DNA of 64,000 nucleotides from Pseudomonas mangiferae (GCF_007109405.1 NZ_VJOY01000007.1:1-64000), one strand, 5' to 3'; positions 39,515 to 49,615 are shown, counted from the stretch's first letter. Notes: generated by a model from the sequence alone, not told the origin. Numbers and translations: made by a program.

Positions 39515-42500
39515 GTCTCGACCTGCTCGCCTCGCCCTTCGACGGCCGCAGCCTGATCGAGGCCAGCGCCGGCACCGGCAAGACCTGGACCCTTACCGCC
39601 CTCTACGCGCGGTTGCTGCTGGAGCGGCAGCTGAGCGTCGGGCAGATCCTGGTGGTGACTTACACCACCGCCGCCACCGCCGAGCTGCGCGAGCGCATCC
39701 GCGGGCGCCTGGCGGCGCTGCTGGCGGTGTACGAGGGCGCGGCGGCGGAGGATGCGATCCTCGCCGGGCTGCACGCCCGCTACCCCGGCGAGGACGCCCA
39801 CCGCCGGCTGTTGCTGGCGGTGCACGGCTTCGACGAGGCGGCGATCTTCACCATCCACGGCTTCTGCCAGCGGGCGCTGCAGGACGCGGCGTTCGAGGCC
39901 GGCGGGGATTTCGACGCCGAGCTGACCGCCGACGACCGCGACGTGCTCGACGCGCTGCTGGCCGACCTCTGGCGCCGCGAACTGGCCGCGGCCGAGCCGG
40001 CCTGGGCGCGCTACCTGGCCCAGCGGCGGATCACCCCGGCCTGGCTGCGCCAGCGCCTGCGCGGGCACCTGGGCAAGCCCTACCTGCGCATCGAGCCGCG
40101 AGACCTGGCGCCGGGCGACCTGGCCGCCAGCGAGGCCGCCTGGCGTGCGGCGCGGGACGCCTGGGTACGGGACAGCGGCGCCTGGCTGGCCGAGCTGTGC
40201 GGCTTCGACGGCCTCAACAAGCGCAGCTACGACGCCGCCCGTCTGCGCCTCTGGCAGGGCGAGCTGGACGCCTACTTCGCCGACCCGGCGGCCCTCTACG
40301 CGCCTCCCGGCGGGCTGGAGAAGCTCGGCCGCGAGGCCCTGCTCAAGGGCACCCGCAAGGGCCTGGAGGCGCCCCTGGCGCCCCTTGCCGACGCCCTGCA
40401 GGCGCTCCACGACGCCCTGGCCGCGGCCGAGCCGGTGGGCGCCGCACGGCTGGTGGCGCTGCAGGTGCGCCTGCTGGACGCCCTCAACGCCGAACTGCCG
40501 GCGCGCAAGGCGGCCCAGCGCCTGCTGGCCTTCGACGACCTGCTCAACCGCCTCGACGAGGCCCTGCACGGCGCGGCCGGCGACGACCTGGCGGCGACCC
40601 TGCGGGCGCGCTACCCGGTGGCGCTGATCGACGAATTCCAGGACACCGACCCGGTGCAGTACCGGATCTTCCGGCGGATCTACGCCGAGGCGGGCGACCT
40701 GTGTTTCGTCGGCGACCCCAAGCAGGCCATCTACGCCTTCCGCGGTGCCGACCTGAGCACCTACCTGCGGGCGCGGGAGGAAGCGGCGCGGCAGTACAGC
40801 CTGGCCACCAACCACCGCTCCACGCCGCAGCTGATCGCCGCCCTCAACCGCCTGTTCGACCGTCCGCTGCCCTTCGCCGAGGCGGGCCTGCTCTACCCGC
40901 CGGTGGGCGCCAGCGAACGGCCCCGGGCGCGCCTGGTACTGCCGGACGCGGGGGCGCCGCTGGAGCTGGTCTGGCTCGGTGACGAGCCCTTGGGCAAGGG
41001 CGAGGCCGGTGAACGGGTGGCCCGGGACAGCGCCCGGCGGATCGCCGCGCTGCTGGCGGCCAGCGCCGCCGGCAGCGCCTATTTCGAGCAGGACGGCGCC
41101 CGCACGCCCCTGCGCGGCGGCGACATCGCGGTGCTGGTAGCCAGTCACCGCCAGGCCGCGGCGGTGGCCGCCGAACTGGCGGCCCGCGGCGTGCCCAGCG
41201 TGCGCCGCGCGCGCGACAGCGTCTGGCACAGCGAGGAAGCCGAGGCCCTCGGCGCGGTGCTCGCCGCCTACGCCGAGCCGGGCCGCGAAGGAGTCCTGCG
41301 CTACGCCCTGGCCAGCCGCCTGCTGGGCCGCGACGCCGCGCACCTGGCGCGTTGCCAGGACGACGAACTGGCCTGGGACGCCGAGCGGGAAAGCGCCGAG
41401 CGCTACCACCAGCTCTGGCAGCAGCAAGGCTTCATGCGCGCCTTCCGCGCCTGGCTCGACGAGCAGGGGGTGGCGGAGCGGCTGATCGCCCTGCCGGACG
41501 GCGAGCGGCGCCTGACCAACCTGCTGCACCTGGCCGAGCTGCTGCAGGCGGAGAGCCTGCTGCGCCCGGGCCTGGAACCCCTGCTGGCGTGGTTCGACGC
41601 CCAGCGCGGTGCCGACCAGCACGGCGAGGACGCGCTGCTGCGCCTGGAGAGCGATGCCGAGCGGGTACAGATCGTCACCGTGCACACCAGCAAGGGCCTG
41701 GAGTACCCGCTGGTGTTCTGCCCGTTCCTCTGGGACGGCGCCCTGCTGCGCCGGGAAGAAGACATCACCTGCCATGCCGAGGACGGCACGCCGCTGCTGG
41801 ACCTGGGCAGCGACCAACTGGACGCCCGCCGCCAGGTGGCCCGCCACGAGCGCTTCGCCGAGCGCCTGCGCCTGGCCTACGTGGCCCTGACCCGAGCCCG
41901 CGACCGGCTGTGGCTGCACTGGGGACCGGTGGCGGCGCCCAAACCCAGGGCCGACGGCGGCCTGCCCGAAGAGGGCCTGCACAGCAGCGCCCTGGCCTGG
42001 CTGCTGCACGGCCGTCACCTGGATGGCGAGGCCCTGCTGGCGCGCCTCGCCGCGCACCTGGCGGACCTGGACGGCGCCGGCTTGCGCGCCGAGCTGGACG
42101 CCCTGGCGGCCGACAGCGACGGCCAACTGGCGGTGGTGGCGCCGCTGGAGGAAGAAGCCCGCGCCCAGGGCGAGGAACGCGCCGCACCGCCGGCGCCCCT
42201 GGCGCGCCTGACGCGCACCCTGCACAGCGCCTGGCGCATCGGCAGTTTCTCCGGCCTGGCCGCCGGGATGCACCAGGAAGCCCCGGACCGCGACGCCCTG
42301 GCGGTGCCGGCGGCCATCGAGCCCGGCGAGGGCTTCTACGCTTTCCCGCGGGGTGCCCGGGCCGGCACCTGCCTGCACGCGATCCTCGAGGACTGGGTGC
42401 GCGGCGAGGGCGAGCTGCCGGCCCTGGTTGCCACCCACCTGAAAGGTCATGGCCTGCCGGAGCACTGGGGCGAGATCGCCAGCGCCCACCTGCAACGGGT

Positions 42501-43041
42501 GCTGGACACCGACCTGGACGGCCACGGCCTGCGCCTGTCGACCCTGGACCCGGCGCGGCGGCTGCCGGAGCTGGGCTTCACTTTCCCGGTGGCCGGGCTC
42601 GACGTGGCGGCGCTGCGCACCCTGCTGGCCGACCCCGCCCACGGCCTGCCGACGCCCATGCGGCTGGCCGCCGAGCGCCTGGAGTTCGACCGCCTGAAAG
42701 GCTTCATGAAGGGCTTCATCGACCTCACCTTCGAGCATGCCGGGCGCTGGTACATCGCCGACTACAAGTCCAACTGGCTCGGCCCCGACGCCAGCCACTA
42801 CGGCGGCGAACGTCTGGAGCAGGCCATCGCCGCGGAGCACTATCACCTGCAGTACCTGATCTACCTGGTGGCGCTGCGGCGCTTCCTGCGCCTGCGCCTG
42901 GCGGACTTCAGCGACGCGCGCCTGGGCGGCGCCTATTACCTGTTCCTGCGCGGCATGCCCGAGGCCGGGGTGTACTTCCAGCGCCCCCGTGACAGCCTGC
43001 TGGACGCCCTGGAGCGCCTGTTCGACGAGGGCAGCCCATGA
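39511..43041 (+). CDS. recB: exonuclease V subunit RecB
   Basis: The 1176-residue subunit is a 3'-5' helicase and the only nuclease of RecBCD. Walker A (EASAGTGKT) is at 17-25, motif II (LIDEFQDTDP) near 371, and GDPKQAIYAFRGAD near 400. Motif VI (RLRLAYVALTRARDR) is near 790. The C-terminal nuclease keeps D1071 (GFIDLTF), D1084 and K1086 (DYKSNW). Both neighbours overlap by ATGA, so the three subunits are translationally coupled. No ptrA intervenes, unlike in E. coli. Confidence 0.96.
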   Translation: MSLDLLASPFDGRSLIEASAGTGKTWTLTALYARLLLERQLSVGQILVVTYTTAATAELRERIRGRLAALLAVYEGAAAEDAILAGLHARYPGEDAHRRLLLAVHGFDEAAIFTIHGFCQRALQDAAFEAGGDFDAELTADDRDVLDALLADLWRRELAAAEPAWARYLAQRRITPAWLRQRLRGHLGKPYLRIEPRDLAPGDLAASEAAWRAARDAWVRDSGAWLAELCGFDGLNKRSYDAARLRLWQGELDAYFADPAALYAPPGGLEKLGREALLKGTRKGLEAPLAPLADALQALHDALAAAEPVGAARLVALQVRLLDALNAELPARKAAQRLLAFDDLLNRLDEALHGAAGDDLAATLRARYPVALIDEFQDTDPVQYRIFRRIYAEAGDLCFVGDPKQAIYAFRGADLSTYLRAREEAARQYSLATNHRSTPQLIAALNRLFDRPLPFAEAGLLYPPVGASERPRARLVLPDAGAPLELVWLGDEPLGKGEAGERVARDSARRIAALLAASAAGSAYFEQDGARTPLRGGDIAVLVASHRQAAAVAAELAARGVPSVRRARDSVWHSEEAEALGAVLAAYAEPGREGVLRYALASRLLGRDAAHLARCQDDELAWDAERESAERYHQLWQQQGFMRAFRAWLDEQGVAERLIALPDGERRLTNLLHLAELLQAESLLRPGLEPLLAWFDAQRGADQHGEDALLRLESDAERVQIVTVHTSKGLEYPLVFCPFLWDGALLRREEDITCHAEDGTPLLDLGSDQLDARRQVARHERFAERLRLAYVALTRARDRLWLHWGPVAAPKPRADGGLPEEGLHSSALAWLLHGRHLDGEALLARLAAHLADLDGAGLRAELDALAADSDGQLAVVAPLEEEARAQGEERAAPPAPLARLTRTLHSAWRIGSFSGLAAGMHQEAPDRDALAVPAAIEPGEGFYAFPRGARAGTCLHAILEDWVRGEGELPALVATHLKGHGLPEHWGEIASAHLQRVLDTDLDGHGLRLSTLDPARRLPELGFTFPVAGLDVAALRTLLADPAHGLPTPMRLAAERLEFDRLKGFMKGFIDLTFEHAGRWYIADYKSNWLGPDASHYGGERLEQAIAAEHYHLQYLIYLVALRRFLRLRLADFSDARLGGAYYLFLRGMPEAGVYFQRPRDSLLDALERLFDEGSP

Positions 43042-44897
43042 GCCTCGCCGCCCTGCCCCTGGGCGCCCTGGAGCGGGCCTTCGTCGACAGCCTGCTGCGC
43101 CTAGACCCCGAGGCACCGGAGCCCGTGCTGGCTGCCGCGGCGCTTTGCTGCGCGGCCCTGGCCAACGGCGACGTCTGCCTGCCCCTGGCGCCCCTGGCCG
43201 GCCAGGCGGTATTCACCGAGGAGGGTGGCGGCCTGCACGTGCCGCCCCTGGAGGCCTGGCGCGCGCTGCTGGCGGCCTCGCCCCTGGTGGCTGCGCCCGG
43301 CGGTTTCGCGCCCCTGGTGCTGGACGACGACCGTCTCTACCTGGCCCGCTACCACGCCTACGAGCGCGCCCTGGCCGCGCAGCTGCTGGCCCGCCACGCC
43401 GAGCGCCCGGCGCTGGACGAGGCGCGCCTGGCCGACTCCCTGGCAAGGCTGTTCGCCGCCAACGCCGAGCGCCCGGACTGGCAGCGCCTGGCCGCCGCCC
43501 AGGCGGTGCGTTGCAGCCTGGCAGTGATTTCCGGCGGGCCCGGCACCGGCAAGACCACCACCGTGGTGCGCCTGCTGGCGGCCCTGCTGGAGCAACAGGC
43601 CGAGGCCCCCTCGCGCCTGGCCATCGGCCTGGCCGCGCCCACCGGCAAGGCCGCGGCGCGCATGGCCGAGGCGATCCGCGGCGCCAAGGCCACGCTGCCG
43701 GTGGACGACGCGGTGCGCGCAGCCCTGCCCGAGGAGGCCCAGACCCTGCACCGCCTGCTGGGCAGCCGCGGCGACAGCCCCCAGGTGCGCCACCACGCCG
43801 GCAACCCCCTGGCCCTGGACGTGCTGGTGGTGGACGAAGCCTCCATGGTCGACCTGGCGCTGATGGCCAAGCTGCTGGACGCCCTGCCGCCCGGGGCGCG
43901 GCTGATCCTCCTGGGGGACAAGGACCAGCTCTCCGCGGTGGAAGCCGGCGCGGTGTTCGCCGAGCTGTGCGAGGGGCGCGGCTTCGACCCGGCCACCGCC
44001 GAGGCCCTGCAGCGCCTGACCGGTCAGCCGGTGCCGACGGAAGCGCCCGGCTCGCGCCTGGGCAGCGCGGTGGTGCTGCTCGCCCACAGCCACCGCTTTG
44101 CCGGCGACAGCGGCATCGGCGAGCTGGCGCGGCGAATCAACAGCGGCGACCCGACGGCGGTGCTCGCCCTGCTGCGCGAAGGCCGCGACGACCTGGGCTG
44201 GAACCCGGCGCCGGTGGCCTCCGCCTTGCTGGACCGGCTCGAACGGGGCTACGCGGCGTACCTGGCGGCGGCCCGGAGCGGCGACCCGGCGACGGCCTTC
44301 GCCGCCTTCGCCGGCTTCCGCGCCCTCACCGCCCAGCGCGAAGGCCCCTGGGGCGTGGCCGGGCTCAACGAGGGCCTGGAGACGCGCCTCAAGCGGCGCC
44401 TCGGCGTGGCCCAGCGGGAGCGCTGGTACCCGGGGCGGGCGGTGATGGTCCGTCAGAACGACTACGCCCTGGGCCTGTACAACGGCGACGTCGGCCTGTG
44501 CCTGGCCACCGCCGGCGGGCTGGCGGTGTTCTTCGAGGGCGAACAGGGCTACCGGCGCTTTGCCCCGGCGCGCCTGCCGAGCCACGACAGCGCGTTCGCC
44601 ATGACCGTGCACAAGAGCCAGGGCTCGGAATTCGACGAGGTGCTGCTGGCGCTGCCGGAGCAGCCCAGCCCGCTGCTCAGCCGCGCGCTGTTCTACACCG
44701 GCATCACCCGGGCACGGCGGCGGGTGGAAATCTGGGGCCTGCCGGCGCGCCTGGAGGAAGCGGTCAGCCACCGGGCCGAGCGCGCCGCCGGCCTGGCCCG
44801 GCGCCTGGCGCGGGATGTCCCGGCGGATGCACCGCCCGGGGCGGCCCCCGCCGAGCCGCCTGCGGCCGCCGGGCCGGCCCAGCTCGACCTGTTCTGA
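43038..44897 (+). CDS. recD: exonuclease V subunit RecD
   Basis: This 619-residue 5'-3' helicase of superfamily 1B is the fast motor of RecBCD. Walker A (GGPGTGKTTTV) is at 166-176 and Walker B (VLVVDEASMVDL) follows near 270. The arm SGDKDQL-type loop reads LLGDKDQLSAVEAG. The C-terminal TVHKSQGSEFDEVLLAL marks motif V/VI. The tail is Pro/Ala-rich and ends AQLDLF. The start overlaps the recB stop (ATGA). Confidence 0.95.
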   Translation: MSLAALPLGALERAFVDSLLRLDPEAPEPVLAAAALCCAALANGDVCLPLAPLAGQAVFTEEGGGLHVPPLEAWRALLAASPLVAAPGGFAPLVLDDDRLYLARYHAYERALAAQLLARHAERPALDEARLADSLARLFAANAERPDWQRLAAAQAVRCSLAVISGGPGTGKTTTVVRLLAALLEQQAEAPSRLAIGLAAPTGKAAARMAEAIRGAKATLPVDDAVRAALPEEAQTLHRLLGSRGDSPQVRHHAGNPLALDVLVVDEASMVDLALMAKLLDALPPGARLILLGDKDQLSAVEAGAVFAELCEGRGFDPATAEALQRLTGQPVPTEAPGSRLGSAVVLLAHSHRFAGDSGIGELARRINSGDPTAVLALLREGRDDLGWNPAPVASALLDRLERGYAAYLAAARSGDPATAFAAFAGFRALTAQREGPWGVAGLNEGLETRLKRRLGVAQRERWYPGRAVMVRQNDYALGLYNGDVGLCLATAGGLAVFFEGEQGYRRFAPARLPSHDSAFAMTVHKSQGSEFDEVLLALPEQPSPLLSRALFYTGITRARRRVEIWGLPARLEEAVSHRAERAAGLARRLARDVPADAPPGAAPAEPPAAAGPAQLDLF

Positions 44898-44986
44898 CCA
44901 CGACCTTGGCGCAGGCGGCGGCCTTGGGGTAGGGTCGCCGACTGGCCCGCCGCGCCGCGGCGGCCATCGTGTTCGTGGGAGGAAAG

Positions 44987-46135
44987 ATGAACGCACCCCT
45001 GGTGATCGTCGGGACCGGCCTGGCCGGCTACACCTTGGCCAAGGAATTCCGCAAGCTGGACAGCGAGACGCCGCTGCTGCTGATCAGCGCGGACGACGGC
45101 CGCTCCTATTCCAAGCCGATGCTGTCCACCGGCTTCGGCAAGGCCAAGGACGCCGACGGCCTGAGCATGGCCGAGGCCGGCGCCATGGCCGACCAGCTGC
45201 GGGCGGAAATTCGCACCCACACCCGGGTCACCGGCATCGACCCGGGGCACCGGCGCCTGTGGATCGGCGAGGAGGCGGTGCCCTACCGCGACCTGGTGCT
45301 GGCCTGGGGCGCCGAGCCGATCCGCGTGCCGCTGCAGGGCGATGGCATCGACGCGGTGTACCCGCTCAACGACCTGGAGGACTACGCACGCTTTCGCGTC
45401 GCGGCGGCCGGCAAGCGCCGGGTGCTGGTGCTGGGCGCCGGGCTGATCGGCTGCGAATTCGCCAACGACCTCAGCCTGGGCGGCCTGGAGGTGGACGTGG
45501 TGGCACCCTGCGAGCAGGTCATGCCGACCCTGCTGCCGCCGGCGGCGGCCGCGGCGGTGCGCGGTGGCCTGGAAGCCCTGGGCGTGCGCTTCCACCTGGG
45601 ACCGGTGTTGAGCCGCGTGGAGCGCCACGGCGAGGGCCTGGACGCGCACCTGTCCGACGGCACGCGGATCGCCTGCGACCTGGTGCTGTCGGCGGTGGGC
45701 CTGCGCCCGCGCACCGACCTCGCCGCTGCCGCCGGCCTGCGGATCAACCGCGGTATCGAGGTGGATCGGCTGTTGCGCACCTCCCACGCCAACATCCACG
45801 CCCTGGGCGACTGCGCCGAGGTGGACGGCCTCAACCTGCTCTACGTGATGCCGCTGATGGCCTGCGCCCGGGCCCTGGCGCGGACCCTGGCCGGTACCCC
45901 GACCCCGGTGGGCTACGGGCCGATGCCGGTTACCGTGAAGACCCCGGCCTGCCCGCTGGTGGTCTCGCCGCCGCCCCATGGCGCCCACGGCGCCTGGCAG
46001 GAAGAAGGCCAGGGCGCGGACATTCGCGCGCTGTTCCGGGATGCCGAAGGGCGCCTGCTGGGCTACGCCCTGACCGGCGCGGCGGTGCAGGAGAAACTGG
46101 CGCTGAACCGCGAGCTGCCGGCGCTCCTGGCCTGA
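44987..46135 (+). CDS. rubredoxin-NAD+ reductase
   Basis: The 382-residue flavoprotein passes electrons from NADH to rubredoxin, for example for alkane hydroxylase. The FAD-binding GTGLAG is at 9-14, the NAD-binding [14 protein letters not shown] near 143-158, and the C-terminal FAD site is [11 protein letters not shown]. It matches the rubredoxin reductase that precedes the HU gene in P. aeruginosa. There two rubredoxin genes precede it; here recD does, and no rubredoxin gene is in the window. The ATG at 44987 follows a GGAGGAAAG site. Confidence 0.88.
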   Translation: MNAPLVIVGTGLAGYTLAKEFRKLDSETPLLLISADDGRSYSKPMLSTGFGKAKDADGLSMAEAGAMADQLRAEIRTHTRVTGIDPGHRRLWIGEEAVPYRDLVLAWGAEPIRVPLQGDGIDAVYPLNDLEDYARFRVAAAGKRRVLVLGAGLIGCEFANDLSLGGLEVDVVAPCEQVMPTLLPPAAAAAVRGGLEALGVRFHLGPVLSRVERHGEGLDAHLSDGTRIACDLVLSAVGLRPRTDLAAAAGLRINRGIEVDRLLRTSHANIHALGDCAEVDGLNLLYVMPLMACARALARTLAGTPTPVGYGPMPVTVKTPACPLVVSPPPHGAHGAWQEEGQGADIRALFRDAEGRLLGYALTGAAVQEKLALNRELPALLA

Positions 46136-46319
46136 TCGCGGCGCATCCTGGCACATTTGCCGCGGACATCCGTCCGCGGACGCCCGGCGAGACTGGCGTG
46201 GCCCCGGCAGGCGTGCCATCCTCCCCCGGGTCTGCCGCAGCGCAGAGCTGTTACGGCGCCCCGCCGTCGTACCCCCGGCAGCACGGACACAACAACAACA
46301 AACCGTCAAAGAGGCTTCT

Positions 46320-46592
46320 ATGCGTAAACCGGAACTTGCCGCCGTCATCGCGGAAAAGGCTGATATCACCCGCGACCAGGCCAATCGCGTCCTCAATGCC
46401 ATGCTCGACGAGATCACCGGCGCGCTGAACCGCAAGGACAGCGTCACCCTGGTCGGTTTCGGCACCTTCGTCCAGCGCCACCGGGGCGCCCGCACCGGGA
46501 AGAACCCGCAGACCGGCGAGCCGGTGAAGATCAAGGCCAGCAACACCGTGGCCTTCAAACCGGGCAAGTCTCTGCGCGACGCCGTCAACTGA
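46320..46592 (+). CDS. HU-family DNA-binding protein
   Basis: This 90-residue nucleoid protein forms a dimer that bends DNA without strong sequence preference. It starts MRKPELAAVIAEKADITRDQAN and has the HU arm GFGTFVQRHRGARTGKNPQTGEPVKI-type block with the beta-arm tips and the end AFKPGKSLRDAVN. It is the HU paralogue that follows rubredoxin reductase in P. aeruginosa. The start follows a GAGG-type site. Confidence 0.93.
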   Translation: MRKPELAAVIAEKADITRDQANRVLNAMLDEITGALNRKDSVTLVGFGTFVQRHRGARTGKNPQTGEPVKIKASNTVAFKPGKSLRDAVN

Positions 46593-46611
46593 GGTGCATC
46601 CCCTGAGCGTT

Positions 46612-46647
46612 TCCCCCTGGACCGACTCGGGGTCGTCGCCAGGGGGA
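46612..46647 (+). terminator. hairpin after the HU gene
   Basis: TCCCCCTGG and CCAGGGGGA pair perfectly (9 bases). A small inner stem CGAC/GTCG lies in the loop. It begins 20 bases after the stop; no T-run follows. Confidence 0.5.
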
Positions 46648-46729
46648 GCCGCCCAGGGGGCCGCCCAACGAGCCCCGCCCAGCACGCACCGCCAGCCGAC
46701 CACAGGCTCTGCCGCGCGGTGTGTACGGG

Positions 46730-46758
46730 CTGTAGTCGTCGCGGCAAACCGCTACAAT
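46730..46758 (+). promoter_or_regulatory. sigma-70-like promoter before the SCP2-like gene
   Basis: TACAAT at 46753-46758 is a good -10. The -35 (CTGTAG, 46730-46735) is weak at 17 bases spacing. The gene at 46795 starts about 37 bases after the -10. Confidence 0.35.
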
Positions 46759-46794
46759 GCGCCGCCATTCGCAACCCAATCGAGGCCGCGCGCA

Positions 46795-47193
46795 ATGAAA
46801 TTCCGTTTTCTCCTGTGGATGATGGGTCGTCTGATGGCCAAGGCCAGCCGCGTCGATCCGGGCTTCCAGCAGCAACTGGCGGGCAAGGACCTGGTTTTCC
46901 AGCTGCACACCCTGGACGGGCGCATCGCCCGCCACTACATCGTCCGCGACCAGCGGGTAGTGAGCAAAGGCGGCGCCTACAAGGACCCTGACTTCGCCCT
47001 CGGCTTCAAGGACGGCGCCTACGGGTTCGCCACCTTCACGGCCAAGAATAAGCAGCTGGCCTTCATGCAGGGCATCCAGAACAAGGACATCCAGATCCAG
47101 GGCAACCCGGCGCTGGTGATCTGGTTCCAGGGGCTGACCAAGTACCTGGCGCCGAAGAAGAAAAAGAAGCCTGTGGAACAGAAGGCCGCCTGA
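46795..47193 (+). CDS. SCP2 sterol-carrier-like domain protein
   Basis: The 132-residue cytosolic protein has a SCP2-like lipid-binding fold. Landmarks are VFQLHTLDGRIARHYIVRDQ, a central GAYKDPDFAL and a hydrophobic IQGNPALVIWFQGLTKYL. The C-terminus is lysine-rich (KKKKKPVEQKAA). It follows HU in P. aeruginosa as well. The ligand is unknown. The ATG at 46795 begins the first hydrophobic helix; a longer in-frame upstream frame is not conserved in character. Confidence 0.78.
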   Translation: MKFRFLLWMMGRLMAKASRVDPGFQQQLAGKDLVFQLHTLDGRIARHYIVRDQRVVSKGGAYKDPDFALGFKDGAYGFATFTAKNKQLAFMQGIQNKDIQIQGNPALVIWFQGLTKYLAPKKKKKPVEQKAA

Positions 47194-47337
47194 GCCCCAT
47201 CGGCCGGGCCCGGCGCCCGCCGTTTCGCCCCCCGGCGGCATCCCGGCGGGACCTGGCGCACGCTTCGCCGCCGGCCCGCTGGTGGGCGCGAAAGGCTTTC
47301 GCTAGGCTGGTCGGGTTTCCCATTGGAAGGCCCTGTC

Positions 47338-48105
47338 ATGCGCGCCCGCACCCTGCTCCCGCTGTTCCTCGCCTGTGCGGCGGTTCCCGCCCTGTTCGCC
47401 TCGACCACCCAGGCCGCTCCGGCCGACGACGGCTACCGCCGTCTGTTCCGCCTCGCCGGCCTGGAACTGCTCTGCGAGCAGAGCGCGCCCCTGGCGCAAC
47501 GGGGCATGCCGCCAGCGCAGCAGGCCCGGCTGGGTGAGGTGTTCGAGGCTGCCGCGCTGTGCCAGGACCTGGCCGCCGCCGTGGCCGCCCGCCTGCCGGC
47601 CGACCAGGCGCAGCAGGCCGAGACGCTGCTGGACAGCCCCCTGGCCCAGCGTTTCACCGAGGCCGAGCGCAGCGTCGGCAACGGCGAGGGTCTCGCCACC
47701 TACCGCAGCCAGCTGGACAGCCGGCCTCCACGCCCGGAGCGGCTGGCCCTGGTGCGTCGCCTGGACAGCGCGGCCCATACCACGCGCCTGGCGGCGCTGC
47801 TGCGCTACGAGGTGGGCAAGACCCAGGCCCTGGCGGCCCTGCAGGCCCGGGGCGAGCACCTGGACGAGGCCACCCTGGGCGCGCGCACGGCCGAGCAGGC
47901 CCAGGCGCTGCAGACCTCCAGCGCCCAGGCCGTGGAATCCTTCATGCTGTATGCCTACCGGCAGATGCCCAGCGACCAGGTGCAGGCGTATGCCGAGCTG
48001 TACGAGCAACCGGCGGTGACCGCCCTGCTGGACGCCAGCGTGGCCAGCCTGCCGGCGCTGTTCGCCGCGCGCCGGGCGCGGCTGGCGGAACCCGCCACGC
48101 CCTGA
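47338..48105 (+). CDS. secreted protein of unknown function (DUF2059-like end)
   Basis: The 255-residue protein has a signal peptide (MRARTLLPLFLACAAVPALFAS) and an Ala/Leu-rich helical mature part with two cysteines (near 45 and 74). The segment SFMLYAYRQMPSDQVQAYAE near residues 200-220 resembles the oligomeric DUF2059 helix. I do not recognise the family with certainty. The ATG at 47338 begins the signal peptide; a start at 47323 would add five residues. It converges with the HDOD gene. Confidence 0.7.
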   Translation: MRARTLLPLFLACAAVPALFASTTQAAPADDGYRRLFRLAGLELLCEQSAPLAQRGMPPAQQARLGEVFEAAALCQDLAAAVAARLPADQAQQAETLLDSPLAQRFTEAERSVGNGEGLATYRSQLDSRPPRPERLALVRRLDSAAHTTRLAALLRYEVGKTQALAALQARGEHLDEATLGARTAEQAQALQTSSAQAVESFMLYAYRQMPSDQVQAYAELYEQPAVTALLDASVASLPALFAARRARLAEPATP

Positions 48106-48115
48106 GGGGCGGTCC

Positions 48116-49525
48116 TCAGGCCGTGGGGCCGTTGAACTGCTGGGCTAGGTCCCGCAGCGCGGCCTCTGCCTCCAGTACCTTGTTCACCGCTTCCTGGGCC
48201 TTCGCCGGCGTCAGCTCCAGGCGTTCGTAGAGGGCGGGCGGCACGGGCAACCGCGGGCCGTTGCCGATGCCCCGTTCCCGCAGCAGGTTCACCGCCAGGC
48301 ACACCAGGTTCGGGTAGGCGGCGTGGGGGCCGTCGTAGTGGGGGTCGTGCTGGAAGCGCAGGGCGGTGGACAGCTCCTCCGGCATATCCCAGAAGCGCAT
48401 CAGCCAGGCGCCGATCTGTTCCCGGGTGATCCCCAGCAGGTGCTGCTCGATGTAGCTGTGGGGCAGGTGCGGATTGACCTCCAGGTGCCGGCAGATCAGC
48501 GAGAAGTGCGGCGGGAACACGTGGGCCAGGACCAGGTAGCCGAAGTTGTGCAGGAGCCCTGCCAGGTAGGTCAGGCCGGCTTCCGGGCGCAGCGCCCGGG
48601 GCATCGCCCGGGTCAGGCCCTCGATCACCGCGGCGGTGTAGATGGACTGCTGCCAGTAGGGCGTCGCCTGCTGCGGCTGGTCCTTGGGCAGGCTGAGGGT
48701 CTTGCCCAGGGCCAGGCCCAGGGCCAGGTTGATCACCAGGTCGAAGCCCAGCACACGGACGATGGCGTCCTCCACCGAGCGGATCTTGCCCGGCGCCGCG
48801 TAGTAGGGCGAGGCGGCCCAGCTCACCACCTGGGCGGCGAGGGCCGGGTCGGTCTCCACCACGCCGGTGATGTCGTCCACCGTGGCGTTGGGGTCCACCC
48901 GCAGCTTGATGATGCGCTGGGCGGTTTCCGGCAGCGGCGGGATCTCGATGGTCTCTTCCAGGCGCTGCTGGATGCGCCGGGCGGTGAAGGCCTGCACCGC
49001 CTGGGTGATTTCCGCGCGGTCGTCGTCGGGGCGGTCCAGGTTCGGCCGGATTTTGCTCACCGGCTCACCGAAGCGCGCCGCGCTGGCCTTGCCCAGCAGC
49101 GTCCGGTAGGCCTCGCCGGCGATCTCCAGCAACACGCCGCGCTGGCCGGACTCGACCAGCAGCGACGGCGCCTGCAGCAGGCGCTCGTCGTAGAGACAGG
49201 GCGAACTGGTCAGGGGCGGCAGCCCCGGCAGGTCGGCCAGGCCGTGCTTGCCCAGCATCCGCTCCAGGCGTTCCGGCTTGACCGCGGTGAGCTTGCGGCC
49301 GGTGAGCTCGGCCAGGCGGTTAAGGTCCAGCAACTGGTCGCGGGGGAACAGCACCAGCAGGGCGCCCACGGCATCGTCCAGCAGCACCGCCTGCAGGCGC
49401 CGCTCCGCCGGCAGGTCGGCGGTCTCCGGGCGCACCGTGTAGGCGACGCCGAGCCGCTCCAGGAGTTGCTGGATCACCGCGGGAGGCTGGGCGGCATTGT
49501 CCGGGGCGAGGGCGAGTTCAGTCAT
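48116..49525 (-). CDS. YbaK-HDOD domain protein
   Basis: The 469-residue protein has two parts. Residues about 10-150 resemble the YbaK/EbsC aminoacyl-tRNA deacylase fold (QQLLERLGVAYTVRPE, AVLLDDAVGALLVLFPRDQLLD). An HDOD output domain follows from about 205 (IPPLPETAQRIIKLRVDPNATVDD... DPALAAQVV, LAGLLHNFGYL). HDOD proteins are signalling factors that lack the catalytic HD pair. The neighbour order matches the gene beside recG in P. aeruginosa. The start is 91 bases past the recG stop. Confidence 0.85.
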   Translation of the reverse strand: MTELALAPDNAAQPPAVIQQLLERLGVAYTVRPETADLPAERRLQAVLLDDAVGALLVLFPRDQLLDLNRLAELTGRKLTAVKPERLERMLGKHGLADLPGLPPLTSSPCLYDERLLQAPSLLVESGQRGVLLEIAGEAYRTLLGKASAARFGEPVSKIRPNLDRPDDDRAEITQAVQAFTARRIQQRLEETIEIPPLPETAQRIIKLRVDPNATVDDITGVVETDPALAAQVVSWAASPYYAAPGKIRSVEDAIVRVLGFDLVINLALGLALGKTLSLPKDQPQQATPYWQQSIYTAAVIEGLTRAMPRALRPEAGLTYLAGLLHNFGYLVLAHVFPPHFSLICRHLEVNPHLPHSYIEQHLLGITREQIGAWLMRFWDMPEELSTALRFQHDPHYDGPHAAYPNLVCLAVNLLRERGIGNGPRLPVPPALYERLELTPAKAQEAVNKVLEAEAALRDLAQQFNGPTA

Positions 49526-49615
49526 GGAGGCGTCCGGCGGCAGGCGTTCGTCTGGAGTATAACCAGACGTCCTCCCGCGGGGCCGCCGGCCTGACCGGCG
49601 TTGTTGTGACCGGCG

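Noticed and set aside
39460-43116. 1218-residue minus-strand frame over recB
   Set aside because: Antisense shadow; RecB helicase and nuclease motifs are intact on the plus strand.
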